Shown here: positions 1-8,737 of the stretch, in pieces
How positions within the stretch are numbered: position 1 is the first letter of the stretch
How the letters are laid out: each line of letters begins with the position of its first letter
Assembly (NCBI GenBank): GCA_014378525.1
Contig: JACMNL010000019.1
Coordinates: forward strand, 1 to 50,742
Direction of reading: 5' to 3'
Length of the DNA stretch: 50,742 nt
Source of the DNA: Bacteriovorax sp.
GTDB taxonomy: Bacteria > Bdellovibrionota > Bacteriovoracia > Bacteriovoracales > Bacteriovoracaceae
Translations under genes and position numbers: made by a program
The notes under the pieces: generated by a model
Databases searched by the model: none
Told to the model about the DNA's origin: nothing
The model's input: the letters and a program-made list of their open reading frames with translations, nothing else

Positions 1-136
1 ATAATTTGGTAGGAAGAGGCGAAAGATTCTAACGGGGGTTCTATGGAGAGGTCCTGGTTAAGTTAATATCTGTAAACAAAAACTAATCTAGTCATTATAC
101 AGGATACTACCCTTTAAGTCTAACTGCCCCGTATTT

Positions 137-616
137 TCAATGATCTAGCGGTTTGCCATGGAAATCGTGGTCTGAATAAATGATGCGATCATTCATCTCA
201 TGGTTAAACCCCGGAATTTCCTCAATGTTCTTTACGTGTCTAAAAATCGTCTGGCATTTGTAGCAGATCGCAATAACATTCAGTCTTCTGAATAATATAA
301 AGTCGAGAGCATAGAGGAAAATGAAAGAACTAAGGTACCAAAGCGGATTCACTCCGAAATAAAGCATCACCGTAGAAATGATTGCAGCTAAAACGAAAAG
401 CATCACACCTAATTTTCTATTGAAATCTTTTTGCGAGTAAAAATCTTTTCTCGCGCATCCAGGACAATCTTTTAAAATACTTTCTTCATGATTATGATCA
501 AATTTTACTTCCTGTTTTGTCTGGCACACATCGCACTCAATTGTATGAGCGTTTACTTCAGGGTAAACGTGAATGCCGGATCCACATTGCTTACATGTAA
601 ATTGAACTGTCATCAT
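137..616 (-). CDS. Zinc-ribbon membrane protein, function unknown
   Basis: Not recognised as a named family. The 159-residue product starts with a zinc-ribbon-like pair of cysteine knuckles (CKQC at 8-11, CDVC at 28-31). A third CPGC lies at 51-54, two hydrophobic helices at about 69-88 and 92-109, and a last CYKC pair sits after the second helix. The third and fourth pairs could form a second zinc site brought together by the hairpin of membrane helices; that is inference. The ATG overlaps the stop of the upstream gene in an ATGATG arrangement, so translation is probably coupled to the multi-pass membrane protein at 613-1392. The two proteins may work together. Confidence 0.75.
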   Translation of the reverse strand: MMTVQFTCKQCGSGIHVYPEVNAHTIECDVCQTKQEVKFDHNHEESILKDCPGCARKDFYSQKDFNRKLGVMLFVLAAIISTVMLYFGVNPLWYLSSFIFLYALDFILFRRLNVIAICYKCQTIFRHVKNIEEIPGFNHEMNDRIIYSDHDFHGKPLDH

Positions 617-1392
617 ATATAAAGTCCGTAGTTAAAAAAAATGTAAGTTGAAACAAGTTCGCCGATAAAAACAAAAAATGTCATCGCATATAAAATACCA
701 GTCGAACTTTGAATCGATCTCAGTTTTAAAAGTTTCCAGTTGAAAAAACTCATTCCTAAAATAACGATGTACCCAAATGAAACTCTCATTGTTAAAAGCA
801 TCCAGTTGAATGCATAACCTGCACCTAACTGAGTCTGCTCTTCAAAAAAATCATAGTGAGAATAAAGTGAATAACTACTCCAGATGATTTTCACGAACAG
901 GATCATCCACATAATTACCGCAGCAACCTTTAATGGCCGTTCACTTAACTTTGGAACTACCAGGTACCAGTGACCAAGAAGCATTGAGTAAGTAATGGCC
1001 CCAAGTAGAAGACTTGCTGAAACTAAAAAGAAAGACTGGATCAACTGGAAATGAACCAGATCACAGATTAAATACGCAAATAGTATTTGAAGAATAAAAT
1101 ACACGGCCCACATTAAAGGAGATTTTTCATCTGTGTGAAGAGTTGTAATTGAAACGAGTCCGATCAAGGCAATGAATTTTAATCCGAAAATTAAATTAAA
1201 AATTCCAACTGGAGCAATGGCCTGAACGACCATCGAGATTACAAGAGATCCGATTGCTGTGTTGGTTAAAAGTTTTATGAGTCCAGCACCGGTAAGTTTT
1301 GTATTTGCGATGGGAGAAAATAAAACCAGCGACCATGCTACTGATAGAAGAAAAAAGTCGGCGATAGTTTTAATATAATCTACGGTTGCCAT
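613..1392 (-). CDS. Multi-pass membrane protein, unknown
   Basis: The 259-residue product is almost entirely hydrophobic, with about seven predicted membrane helices separated by short loops, and shows no signal peptide or soluble domain. No family was recognised. Its start lies 13 bases inside the 3' end of the Nudix gene (1380-1841) and its stop overlaps the start of the zinc-ribbon gene, so the three form a tight minus-strand operon. Transport or sensing would be a guess. Confidence 0.7.
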   Translation of the reverse strand: MATVDYIKTIADFFLLSVAWSLVLFSPIANTKLTGAGLIKLLTNTAIGSLVISMVVQAIAPVGIFNLIFGLKFIALIGLVSITTLHTDEKSPLMWAVYFILQILFAYLICDLVHFQLIQSFFLVSASLLLGAITYSMLLGHWYLVVPKLSERPLKVAAVIMWMILFVKIIWSSYSLYSHYDFFEEQTQLGAGYAFNWMLLTMRVSFGYIVILGMSFFNWKLLKLRSIQSSTGILYAMTFFVFIGELVSTYIFFNYGLYI

Positions 1393-1841
1393 ATACTGGG
1401 AGCTAGTCCTGCATCAAATTGTTTTTTTATATATACCGCTAATTCGTCGATAATAACATGATTAATAGGTGGAATTTTGCCTTCTATAAACGCCGAATTC
1501 CCAGCGTAAGTTATGGTCAGCCACTGGCCTTTATCCTGCGGCAACTGGTCGAACTTCGAGATAAAGACAAATAAACAAATATTTTTATTTTCTACCGAGT
1601 AATCCTGATATTTAAATAAAACCAATTTTTCTTCAGAAGGTATAACGAAGCCTACTTCCTCATGAACTTCACGACGGCAGGCCGCTTCTGGAGTTTCGCC
1701 TACTTCGATCTTTCCACCGGGGAATTCAAGTTTTCCATACAAAGCACCTTGTTCTTCGCGCACTTGAACCCAGACTTTAAAACTCTCGGCCCCAATGTCT
1801 TTCATAAAAATAGCAATAGAAACGATGAGATTTTTTTTCAA
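1380..1841 (-). CDS. mutT: Nudix hydrolase, MutT-like (8-oxo-dGTP diphosphatase type)
   Basis: Nudix hydrolases cleave nucleoside diphosphates linked to another moiety; MutT members remove 8-oxo-dGTP from the nucleotide pool. The 153-residue protein contains the Nudix box (GKIEVGET followed by REVHEEVGF), with the glycine and glutamates that bind Mg2+. The start is a TTG preceded by a purine-rich AAGGGAAAG stretch; no ATG fits. The length is a little above the usual 130 residues of MutT. Substrate specificity cannot be read from the sequence, so the symbol is tentative. It is the first gene of the 1841-137 operon and is divergent from the dus gene. Confidence 0.8.
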   Translation of the reverse strand: MKKNLIVSIAIFMKDIGAESFKVWVQVREEQGALYGKLEFPGGKIEVGETPEAACRREVHEEVGFVIPSEEKLVLFKYQDYSVENKNICLFVFISKFDQLPQDKGQWLTITYAGNSAFIEGKIPPINHVIIDELAVYIKKQFDAGLAPSIWQP

Positions 1842-1883
1842 GTGTCTTTCCCTTTGTAATGGATCTTGATACTAACATGCCCG

Positions 1884-2879
1884 ATGAACAATTTCGACGT
1901 GTTTCCCAAAAAATCACTGCTCTTCGCACCTATGGAAGGAATTACTGATGAAGCTTATCGCATAGCTCTCATGAAAACATTTCCCGAGTGGGATCAGTTT
2001 TTTACTGATTTTCTTCGCGTACCCACTGTCGGCAAGGTCACAGAAAAAATGATCGTCGAACATTACGGCGAAAGAATTCTCGCGCGCGAAGACTGGCGCA
2101 AAAAAAACTCATTTCAAATTCTCACAACTCCACGTGCTCAAACTCAGGCAGTCGTTGAAATTCTGGAATCATTAAAAATGGATCACCTCGATTTAAATCT
2201 TGGATGTCCTTCTAAAAAAGTAAACTCACATTTAGGTGGTGCTTACTTATTATCCAATCACGATGACCTGAGAAAAGTTTTAAGAACTATCCGTTCAAAT
2301 TTTACAGGTCACTTTACAGTTAAGATGAGAATTGGTTACAGAAACGATGCTAACTTCAGCGACTCATTAAAACTAATTCAGGATGAAGGTGTTGAGGCCA
2401 TAACTTTACATGCGCGAACACGTGATCAGCTTTACAAAGGTGTCGCAGACTGGAGCTATATTAAAAAGGCAGTAGAAGAAGTTCAGATCCCGCTTATCGG
2501 CAACGGTGATGTGTGGATTGCTGAAGACATCGAAAATGTTTTTAAGGACACTAAATGTCACTCTGTGATGTTTGGAAGAAGTGCCTTAAAAACTCCCTGG
2601 CTAGCCAAGATTTATAAAGAATATGTAAATGAAGGCGGTCATATCGATGACACTTATTTGCTTTACCAGCGTAAACAATATCTCGAATTATATTTTGAAG
2701 CTTTAATGAAAGAGTATCGTGAAATAGGATGGGCAGAAAATCTCATCTTAAAAAGATTTAAATCTTTTTCCAGAAATCTTTACGATGACTATGAAGATTT
2801 TGAAACTATTCGCGGGAGATTTCTTCGTTCGGAATCACTGGTTGAATACCTGGATCATTTATATGCACTAAAGGGTTAA
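1884..2879 (+). CDS. dus: tRNA-dihydrouridine synthase (Dus family)
   Basis: FMN-dependent reduction of uridine to dihydrouridine in tRNA. The fold is a TIM barrel. Visible are the N-terminal FMN loop APMEGITDEAYR, the catalytic-cysteine segment LNLGCPSKKVN, the phosphate-binding stretch VKMRIGYR, ITLHARTR and the GNGDVW loop. At 331 residues it has normal Dus length; the TDEAYR start and overall form look closest to DusC, but I would not insist on the subtype. The ATG at 1884 puts the FMN loop close to the N-terminus; an upstream TTG at 1866 is also open. No clear Shine-Dalgarno precedes either. The 3' end overlaps a convergent gene by 74 bases. Confidence 0.93.
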   Translation: MNNFDVFPKKSLLFAPMEGITDEAYRIALMKTFPEWDQFFTDFLRVPTVGKVTEKMIVEHYGERILAREDWRKKNSFQILTTPRAQTQAVVEILESLKMDHLDLNLGCPSKKVNSHLGGAYLLSNHDDLRKVLRTIRSNFTGHFTVKMRIGYRNDANFSDSLKLIQDEGVEAITLHARTRDQLYKGVADWSYIKKAVEEVQIPLIGNGDVWIAEDIENVFKDTKCHSVMFGRSALKTPWLAKIYKEYVNEGGHIDDTYLLYQRKQYLELYFEALMKEYREIGWAENLILKRFKSFSRNLYDDYEDFETIRGRFLRSESLVEYLDHLYALKG

Positions 2880-3303
2880 ACTCCGGCATATCATAAAGTT
2901 TCGTATTCTTTTTCACGATCAGATATACCAATTCAAAACAAAAAGATCCCAACAATGTGAAAAGAATATTTCCGCTTCCACCTACGATAAATAATAAAAA
3001 AGTAAATAGCGCTGGTGAAATTGCCCTGATCAGTGACGATGAGAATGGTATACGTTTTAAGTTAATAAATAACTGCAAATAGTGATTGGCCTTTACAATG
3101 ACCGTTAGAAAAGAAAAACGGTAATTATTTTTTAAAACACTTTCCTTCAGGCCTGGAGTAACAATTGCTAAATGCCAGACGTAAGCCGTAAGAAAAAAGA
3201 TGATGCTTGAAAAATCAACCTGGCACAAGGCCAGTATCGCCCAAAAAATTCCGGCGAATGAAAAAGAAACAGCATAAAATTTTGCAACAGTTGTCAGCTT
3301 CAT
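2806..3303 (-). CDS. Four-helix membrane protein, unknown
   Basis: A 165-residue hydrophobic protein with about four membrane helices: two near the N-terminus (10-30, 33-52) and two in the middle (around 92-125). A polar C-terminal tail of about 30 residues follows. It is not a recognised family. Its ATG overlaps the TGA of the SDR gene by 4 bases (ATGA), which argues for real, coupled translation. Its 3' end is read in antisense to the last 24 codons of dus, an unusually long convergent overlap. Confidence 0.65.
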   Translation of the reverse strand: MKLTTVAKFYAVSFSFAGIFWAILALCQVDFSSIIFFLTAYVWHLAIVTPGLKESVLKNNYRFSFLTVIVKANHYLQLFINLKRIPFSSSLIRAISPALFTFLLFIVGGSGNILFTLLGSFCFELVYLIVKKNTKLYDMPEFNPLVHINDPGIQPVIPNEEISRE

Positions 3304-3986
3304 TTAACCATTCCTCTCTTATGCAGGAAAACAACTTCAGGAAACTGAACATGCTTAGGGCTTCTGGTGATCATTTGAAAGACGTGCATGAAATCATCCG
3401 TGCTCATCATTTGATCGCGGCCTAATTCAATATCGCCTTCATCCCAGATAGGTGTCGCAATCGCTCCTGGCATCAGCGTAGAGAAGCGAACTCCAAGATG
3501 TGCCCACTCTTCTCTTAAAGATTCAATCATTCCATTTAAAGCAAATTTAGAAGCGCTGTAAGCGGAAATATTAGCGAGACCTTTTTTCGAAGCGATTGAG
3601 GAAACAGTCACGATGTGAGTTTCGTCTTCAACTAAAAAATCACTCGAGTGTTTAAGAATATGAAATGCACCGACAACGTTTGTAGAAAGATGGTCAGTGA
3701 ATTCTTTGGTTGATGTTTCAATCAGCGGAGACATTTCAAAAATGCCGGCGTTTAAAACAATCATGTGTAATTTGTCAGTGTGATTGCCGATCAGTTCGTA
3801 CATTTCTTCGACGGAAGCTTCATCTTTGATGTCGCAGAGAATGTCGATGAATAAAGGATTTTCGATGGCAGTTCCACGACGTGAAACTCCGATGACTGTG
3901 TATCCTTCTTCCAGAAGGAACTGTGCCATTTCATAACCGAGACCTGAAGAGGTCCCGGTTATTAATGCATATTGGTTATCGTCCAT
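3300..3986 (-). CDS. Short-chain dehydrogenase/reductase (SDR family)
   Basis: NAD(P)-dependent oxidoreductase of the classical SDR family, 228 residues. It has the dinucleotide-binding GTSSGLG motif near the N-terminus, the NAG motif (VLNAG), the structural serine of VTVSSIAS and the catalytic YSASK, all in the expected order and spacing. The substrate cannot be predicted. The ATG at 3986 is preferred because AAGG lies 6-7 bases upstream; the open frame extends two codons further to a TTG. It lies 21 bases after rny and is probably the tail of the ftsY-rny operon. Confidence 0.88.
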   Translation of the reverse strand: MDDNQYALITGTSSGLGYEMAQFLLEEGYTVIGVSRRGTAIENPLFIDILCDIKDEASVEEMYELIGNHTDKLHMIVLNAGIFEMSPLIETSTKEFTDHLSTNVVGAFHILKHSSDFLVEDETHIVTVSSIASKKGLANISAYSASKFALNGMIESLREEWAHLGVRFSTLMPGAIATPIWDEGDIELGRDQMMSTDDFMHVFQMITRSPKHVQFPEVVFLHKRGMVK

Positions 3987-4007
3987 TAACAACCTTACTT
4001 AAAAATA

Positions 4008-5576
4008 TTACTTCGCGATCCCTACTGCTTTCGTTTCTCTCAATACAGTGATCTTGATAGTCCCTGGGTACGACATCTCTTCTTCGATCTTCTTAGCGAT
4101 ATCACGAGACAACATTACTGTTTCTTCATCTGTTACACGATCGTTCTCAACGAACACTCTTACTTCACGTCCACCAGAGATTGCATATGATTTCGAAACA
4201 CCTTCGAAAGAGTTTACGATATCTTCAATGTCAGTAAGACGAGAGACATATGATTCCATCATTGCTTTACGAGCACCTGGACGAGCACCAGATAATGCAT
4301 CTGAAGCTGCTACTAAGTGAGCAAGAACTGATTCTGGTTTTTCATCATCATGGTGAGCACGAACCGCGTGAACGATGTCAGGAGACTCTCCGTATTTTTT
4401 CAGGAAGTCTGCACCAACAACTGCGTGGGAACCTTCTGCAGAAGCGTCGATTACTTTACCTACATCGTGAAGAAGAGCAGCACGACGAGCTTGTTTTACG
4501 TTTAATCCAAGTTCAGCTGCCATAGCTCCGCAAACGAATGCAGCTTCAATAGCATGTTGATATTGGTTTTGAGTGTATGAAGTTCTCCACTGAAGAGCAC
4601 CAACAAGTTTTAAAACTTCGGGGTGGATACCGTGAACTCCGATTTCCATCTGAGCTTTTTCACCAAGATCTCTTAACTGTCTTTCCATTTCAGCTTTTGA
4701 TTTATCATGGAATTCTTCGATTTTAGCAGGGTGGATACGTCCGTCTGCGATCAGCTTCTGGATTACCATTCTTGCAATTTCTTTTCTTACTACGTTGAAC
4801 GAAGAGATAACTACAACTTCCGGAGTATCATCGATAATTAAATCGACACCACAAATTTGTTCAAAGGCACGAATGTTACGGCCTTCACGACCGATTAAGC
4901 GGCCTTTAACATCATCACTTGGAAGTTCAACTGAACCGATAGTTTTTTCACCAACGTATTCACCGGCGAATCTTTGAATCGCGATTCCCACGATTCTTTT
5001 TGATTTTGCTTCAGCATCTTCTTTTGTTTCTTCTTCGATACGTCTAAGGATTTTTCCGAAGTCTACGCGGGCCTCTTCTTCCATAGCGCGAAGAAGTTCG
5101 TTTTTAGCTTCTTCTTTTGTTAACTGAGCAACCTGTGCCAGTTTATCGTTGAATTCATTTTGCTTGTTTTTAATTCGAAGTGCTTCTTCTTCGTGAATTT
5201 TTTTAGCGACTTCGTATTGAATTTCTTTTTCTTTTAGAACTTTAACTTCTTTTTCGTGCTCTTCGATTTTGCGATCAAGAGTTGCATCTTTTTTTGCTAC
5301 TTCACGTTCCTGATTTTTAATTTCGTTAGTGCGGTTAGCGATTTCACGGTCAGACTTTTCTTTTTCTTCGCGTGCGATCTCCTTTGCTTCCTGACGGGCC
5401 TTGTACTTAACTTCGTCAGCATGCTTCTTAGCTTTTTCGACGATGTCATTTCCTTTGCTTTCTTTTTCCTTGATATCTTTTTGTACTTGCGCGTTCTTCA
5501 TTGAGAAACCAACTAAGGCCCCAACGATGGCAAATACTACTGCTGCAGCGACTGCAGAGATAATTGCGATGTTCAT
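4008..5576 (-). CDS. rny: Ribonuclease Y
   Basis: Membrane-anchored endoribonuclease that starts mRNA decay in many bacteria. The 522-residue product shows the full family layout. It has an N-terminal membrane helix (about 3-24), a long charged coiled coil (30-200), a KH RNA-binding domain (GRLIGREGRNIRAFE), an HD phosphohydrolase domain with ALLHDVGK and a conserved C-terminal domain ending in ITVLRETKAVGIAK. Length and motif order match canonical RNase Y. The ATG is preceded by AAGGAG. It sits 20 bases behind the fau gene in the ftsY operon. Open frames on the opposite strand are coiled-coil shadows. Confidence 0.97.
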   Translation of the reverse strand: MNIAIISAVAAAVVFAIVGALVGFSMKNAQVQKDIKEKESKGNDIVEKAKKHADEVKYKARQEAKEIAREEKEKSDREIANRTNEIKNQEREVAKKDATLDRKIEEHEKEVKVLKEKEIQYEVAKKIHEEEALRIKNKQNEFNDKLAQVAQLTKEEAKNELLRAMEEEARVDFGKILRRIEEETKEDAEAKSKRIVGIAIQRFAGEYVGEKTIGSVELPSDDVKGRLIGREGRNIRAFEQICGVDLIIDDTPEVVVISSFNVVRKEIARMVIQKLIADGRIHPAKIEEFHDKSKAEMERQLRDLGEKAQMEIGVHGIHPEVLKLVGALQWRTSYTQNQYQHAIEAAFVCGAMAAELGLNVKQARRAALLHDVGKVIDASAEGSHAVVGADFLKKYGESPDIVHAVRAHHDDEKPESVLAHLVAASDALSGARPGARKAMMESYVSRLTDIEDIVNSFEGVSKSYAISGGREVRVFVENDRVTDEETVMLSRDIAKKIEEEMSYPGTIKITVLRETKAVGIAK

Positions 5577-5596
5577 ATAAGTAACTCCTTAAGCTC

Positions 5597-6157
5597 TTAA
5601 CTTTTTTTTAAATATATATCTTTGTCCGTAACGACAAAATCCATTTTAATATCGTGGTCATCTGTCGGAATGTCTTTTTCGATCTGCATCTCAAAAGCGA
5701 TTCCTATTTTTACGGCAGAACTGTGTTCCAGGTATCTGTCGTAAAAACCTTTTCCTCTTCCCAGTCGTTTTCCATCTTTTGAAAAACCAAGTCCGGGAAT
5801 CAGCAATACATCCGGAGTAACGGCCATAGCATTATCAGCAGGCCCTAAAATCTTCACTCCAAAATCCTGGCCTTTTAAAAGTTCGCTCATTCGTGCTAAC
5901 TTAAAAACCATCTTATCTAATGCGTAAGCAGGATACGCAGTTTGAATTTTTGATTCGTCCATCGCCAATAACCAATTCGGTTCTTTTTGAATGGGAGCAA
6001 AAACTCCGATCAATAAATTTTTATGAATAACGTTTTGTTCGATTAAAAGCTTTTTGAGATTTTCAGACACCAATAAACTCAACTGGTGATGATCAGATTC
6101 TGAAATTGAAGACAAGGCTGTTTTCAATTTTAGTCTAAGATCCTTTTTTGAACTCAA
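5597..6157 (-). CDS. fau: 5-formyltetrahydrofolate cyclo-ligase
   Basis: Converts 5-formyl-THF to 5,10-methenyl-THF with ATP. The 186-residue protein carries the family motif LGRGKGFYDRYL preceded by LIPGLGFSKDG. Length is normal. The start is a TTG 8 bases after the zapA stop. The zapA-fau (ygfA) neighbourhood is widely conserved in proteobacteria, where 6S RNA often lies between the two; here there is no room for it. The gene is inside the ftsY-zapA-fau-rny operon. Confidence 0.9.
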   Translation of the reverse strand: MSSKKDLRLKLKTALSSISESDHHQLSLLVSENLKKLLIEQNVIHKNLLIGVFAPIQKEPNWLLAMDESKIQTAYPAYALDKMVFKLARMSELLKGQDFGVKILGPADNAMAVTPDVLLIPGLGFSKDGKRLGRGKGFYDRYLEHSSAVKIGIAFEMQIEKDIPTDDHDIKMDFVVTDKDIYLKKS

Positions 6158-6165
6158 AAAAACTC

Positions 6166-6474
6166 TTAACGTGTGGTGGGAGAAACTTCTTCGATGTATT
6201 GAAGTGCATCCACTGCTGTCATTCGCAGTTGATTGATATTTTCGCGATACTCTTTTTCCAGGGCCAACTTTTCACCTGCGAATTTAAGCGCAAGCAGAAC
6301 CGCTACCTGGTGAGGTGCGAGCTGCGGTGATTGTTTAAATATTTTGGAAGCCTCAGTTTGAACAAATCCGACGATATCAGTTGGGCTAACACCTTCAAGC
6401 TTCTCATCTTTTTTGAGCTTGATTTTGTAGCCTAATACTTCAAAAACTTCTTGAATTTCTCTTTCGTTATTCAT
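6166..6474 (-). CDS. zapA: ZapA-like cell division protein
   Basis: ZapA binds and bundles FtsZ filaments at the division ring. The 102-residue protein has the expected form: a short N-terminal beta region with a V-x-GYKIKLK strand, then one long C-terminal helix able to form a coiled coil. The assignment also leans on position directly before fau. It is short and diverged, so the family call is good but not certain. Seventy bases separate it from ftsY. Confidence 0.7.
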   Translation of the reverse strand: MNNEREIQEVFEVLGYKIKLKKDEKLEGVSPTDIVGFVQTEASKIFKQSPQLAPHQVAVLLALKFAGEKLALEKEYRENINQLRMTAVDALQYIEEVSPTTR

Positions 6475-6543
6475 TACTTAAAGAGTAAACGATCAACGAA
6501 TTTTCGTCAAATAAAATGCCTTGCAACGAAGTGAGAAACAGCG

Positions 6544-7662
6544 CTAATTATCAAGGAGCGCGTGCAAGTAATCATCAATGTTAAACACATCTAAATCCTC
6601 TGCAGTTTCACCAACACCAATATAAGCAATAGGAAGCTTAAGTTGCTCAACAATCGTCACTGCACTTCCAGCTTTCGAAGAGCCATCGCATTTTGTGAAG
6701 ATTAAACCAGTTAGGCCGAGAGTTTTGTGAAATTCTTCAGCTTGACGGAGAGCGTTTTGGCCGGTGATTGCATCAATCACCAATAGAATTTGGTGAGGAG
6801 CAGTCGGGTCAAGTTTAGCTAAAACGTTTTTACTTTTTGCCAACTCATCCATTAAATTTTCTTTGGTATGCAAGCGTCCTGCAGTATCTAAAATGCAGTA
6901 GTCAGCATTTTGATTGATTGCAGCTTGAAGAGCGTCATAACCAACACCCGATGGATTTGCTCCTTCCTTCGCACGAATCATCGTCGCACCTGCTCTATCA
7001 CACCAGACTTGAAGCTGATCAACGGCCGCTGCCCTGAAAGTATCGCATGCACCGACAACAACACTCGCACCCTGGCCGCGAAGTTTAGTCGCAAGTTTTC
7101 CAATCGTCGTCGTTTTTCCGGCGCCGTTAACTCCGACAACCATGATAACTTTTGTTTTTTTCTCTGCTGATTTATCGAACTGATAAAGTGAGTGATCTAC
7201 TTTTTCCTGAACCGGTTCCATCTTTCCTTTTAGAAAATCAAAAAGAAAAGTTTTGAAACTTTCTTCTGTGAAGTTTCCGTCTTTCGCTTTCTTTTTAACT
7301 TCTTCAATGAGTTCTGCCACTGTAGCAGTTCCAATATCAGCGCTGTATAATAGTTCTTCGAGTGAATCGATTGTGTCTTCAGTGAGTGCCGGCCCTGAAA
7401 AAAGATTTGTTAATTTTCCCCAGACTTCAGAACGCGATCTGCTAAGGCCAAGTTTTAATCTGTCTTTAAAACTGATTTCTTTTTTTGGAGCAACAACTGG
7501 AGTTGCTTCTGCTTTTAAAATTTCCTGAAGTTGTGGTTTTAGTTCATCATCTTTATCTGTTGATATAACATGAGTTTTTTTAGGCCTTTTTAATATTTTT
7601 CTAAAAACATAAATAGCATAAATAATGACCAGGCCCTGAACGATAATATACAGCCAATCCAT
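6544..7662 (-). CDS. ftsY: Signal recognition particle receptor FtsY
   Basis: SRP-receptor GTPase that brings ribosome-nascent chain complexes to the Sec translocon. There is an N-terminal membrane helix (about 3-20), a short acidic/basic linker and the NG domain. G motifs are GVNGAGKTTTIGKLA, DTFRAAAVDQL, DTAGRLH and TKCDGSSKAGSA; the last is TKxDG with Cys for the more usual Leu. The ATG at 7662 is chosen because AAGGA sits 6-8 bases upstream and it starts right at the membrane helix; the frame continues 12 codons further without a ribosome site. Length is then 372 residues. A good promoter lies at 7698-7726. Confidence 0.96.
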   Translation of the reverse strand: MDWLYIIVQGLVIIYAIYVFRKILKRPKKTHVISTDKDDELKPQLQEILKAEATPVVAPKKEISFKDRLKLGLSRSRSEVWGKLTNLFSGPALTEDTIDSLEELLYSADIGTATVAELIEEVKKKAKDGNFTEESFKTFLFDFLKGKMEPVQEKVDHSLYQFDKSAEKKTKVIMVVGVNGAGKTTTIGKLATKLRGQGASVVVGACDTFRAAAVDQLQVWCDRAGATMIRAKEGANPSGVGYDALQAAINQNADYCILDTAGRLHTKENLMDELAKSKNVLAKLDPTAPHQILLVIDAITGQNALRQAEEFHKTLGLTGLIFTKCDGSSKAGSAVTIVEQLKLPIAYIGVGETAEDLDVFNIDDYLHALLDN

Positions 7663-7684
7663 GAATATCCTTTTTTTCAAAACA

Positions 7685-7726
7685 TTTGAGGAGCTCAAAG
7701 ATAAATGATATTCAGGTCTATTTCAA
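7685..7726 (-). promoter_or_regulatory. Predicted sigma-70 promoter for the ftsY operon
   Basis: Reading the minus strand, TTGAAA (7721-7726) and TATCTT (7698-7703) are separated by 17 bases. This is close to consensus and leaves about 30 bases of leader. Just downstream an inverted repeat, TTTGAG-3-CTCAAA (7685-7699), overlaps the predicted transcription start and could be a small hairpin or operator. It is back to back with the epmA promoter. Confidence 0.5.
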
Positions 7727-7727
7727 C

Positions 7728-7757
7728 TTGCGCAGCAGGGGATTTGTCATATATAAA
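7728..7757 (+). promoter_or_regulatory. Predicted promoter for epmA
   Basis: TTGCGC (7728-7733) and TATAAA (7752-7757) are 18 bases apart; an overlapping TATATA gives a 16-base spacer. The predicted start would fall at about 7764-7766, on the ATG. No Shine-Dalgarno is present before the ATG. Confidence 0.4.
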
Positions 7758-7765
7758 AGTCTTAT

Positions 7766-8737
7766 ATGCGTAAGGTTAAACTAGAAGCTCAATTTCAACT
7801 GCTTTGGGCGATCAGACAATTTTTTTCTAAACAAGGTTTCATGGATGTTATGCCGCCTCCGATGGTGGAAAATCCAGGAATGGAAACACACATCCATCCT
7901 TTTCAAGTAGGCCACGCTAAAACGTCGCGCTTTTCTCAATGGTACTTAAATACGTCTCCAGAATTTCACATGAAAGAACTTCTTTCACTTGGCTTTGAAA
8001 ATATTTTTACACTTGGTTATGCTTTTCGTGATGAGCCTCTCGCACCAACTCACCGTCCGCAATTTCTCATGCTGGAATGGTATAGAACAAACGCTCATTA
8101 TACTAAGATTATGGATGACTGCGAAGAACTGGTAAAATTCACACTCAATACTTTGAATGAAAAAAATATTTCTGTTGATCAGAATTTTTTGACTGCAAAA
8201 TTTGAACGCACGACTATTCAGGATTTATTCAGCGATATTTTAAAAATTGATATTCTGGATTTTCTGGAAACAAAAGATTTAAAAGAACTCATCGAAAAAA
8301 ATTTCAAAGATGTTCCACTTCCTGGAAAAGGTGAAATACTTTCATGGGATGATTATTATTTTCTGCTTTTCCTGAATAAGATTGAACCGCACATAGCTCA
8401 TTATCCTTATCTCCTGGTTTACGAATTTCCAAATCATCTTAGTGCACTTTCAACTTTAAAAGCGAGTGATCCACGCGTTTGCGAGCGTTTTGAAATTTAT
8501 TCGAAAGGGGTTGAGCTTTGTAATTGTTTTAATGAACTTCGGGATTTAAAAATCCAGAAAGAAAGATTTGCAATTCAGGCCGCTGAAAAACAAAATCTTT
8601 ATGGCTATTCTCTTCCCGAACCGACAGTTCTCTACAATGCTTTAGACAGAGGACTTCCCTCATCTTCAGGAATTGCTTTAGGAGTCGAGAGACTTCTCAA
8701 AGTTTTAACTGATATCGAAAATCCGTTCTGGGATTAA
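7766..8737 (+). CDS. epmA: EF-P lysine ligase EpmA (PoxA/GenX), LysRS paralogue
   Basis: EpmA is a truncated class II lysyl-tRNA synthetase that ligates (R)-beta-lysine to elongation factor P. The 323-residue protein consists only of the catalytic core, without the anticodon-binding domain. It starts at the class II motif 1 region (MDVMPPPMVENPGMETH), has motif 2-like FRDEPLAPTHRPQFLMLEWY and ends in motif 3 (GIALGVERLLKVL). This length matches E. coli EpmA. The partner genes (epmB, efp) are not in the window. The first ATG fits the family start; upstream sequence suggests a leaderless transcript. Its stop overlaps that of the convergent gene. Confidence 0.93.
   Translation: MRKVKLEAQFQLLWAIRQFFSKQGFMDVMPPPMVENPGMETHIHPFQVGHAKTSRFSQWYLNTSPEFHMKELLSLGFENIFTLGYAFRDEPLAPTHRPQFLMLEWYRTNAHYTKIMDDCEELVKFTLNTLNEKNISVDQNFLTAKFERTTIQDLFSDILKIDILDFLETKDLKELIEKNFKDVPLPGKGEILSWDDYYFLLFLNKIEPHIAHYPYLLVYEFPNHLSALSTLKASDPRVCERFEIYSKGVELCNCFNELRDLKIQKERFAIQAAEKQNLYGYSLPEPTVLYNALDRGLPSSSGIALGVERLLKVLTDIENPFWD

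Noticed and set aside
3..32. Possible last 9 codons of a plus-strand gene entering from the left edge (ending GERF, stop).
   Set aside because: Too short to judge; no recognisable tail. The rest of 33-136 shows no gene, hairpin or repeat I can support.
5256..5504. Hydrophobic plus-strand frame of 82 codons.
   Set aside because: It is the complement of the Lys/Glu-rich coiled coil of RNase Y, which always reads as Phe/Leu-rich on the other strand; no ribosome site.
6158..6165. 6S RNA expected between zapA and fau by analogy with other proteobacteria.
   Set aside because: Only 8 bases separate the genes here, so no RNA gene can fit.
7766..8737. Lysyl-tRNA synthetase.
   Set aside because: The anticodon-binding domain is absent and the length equals EpmA, so it is the EF-P modifying paralogue.
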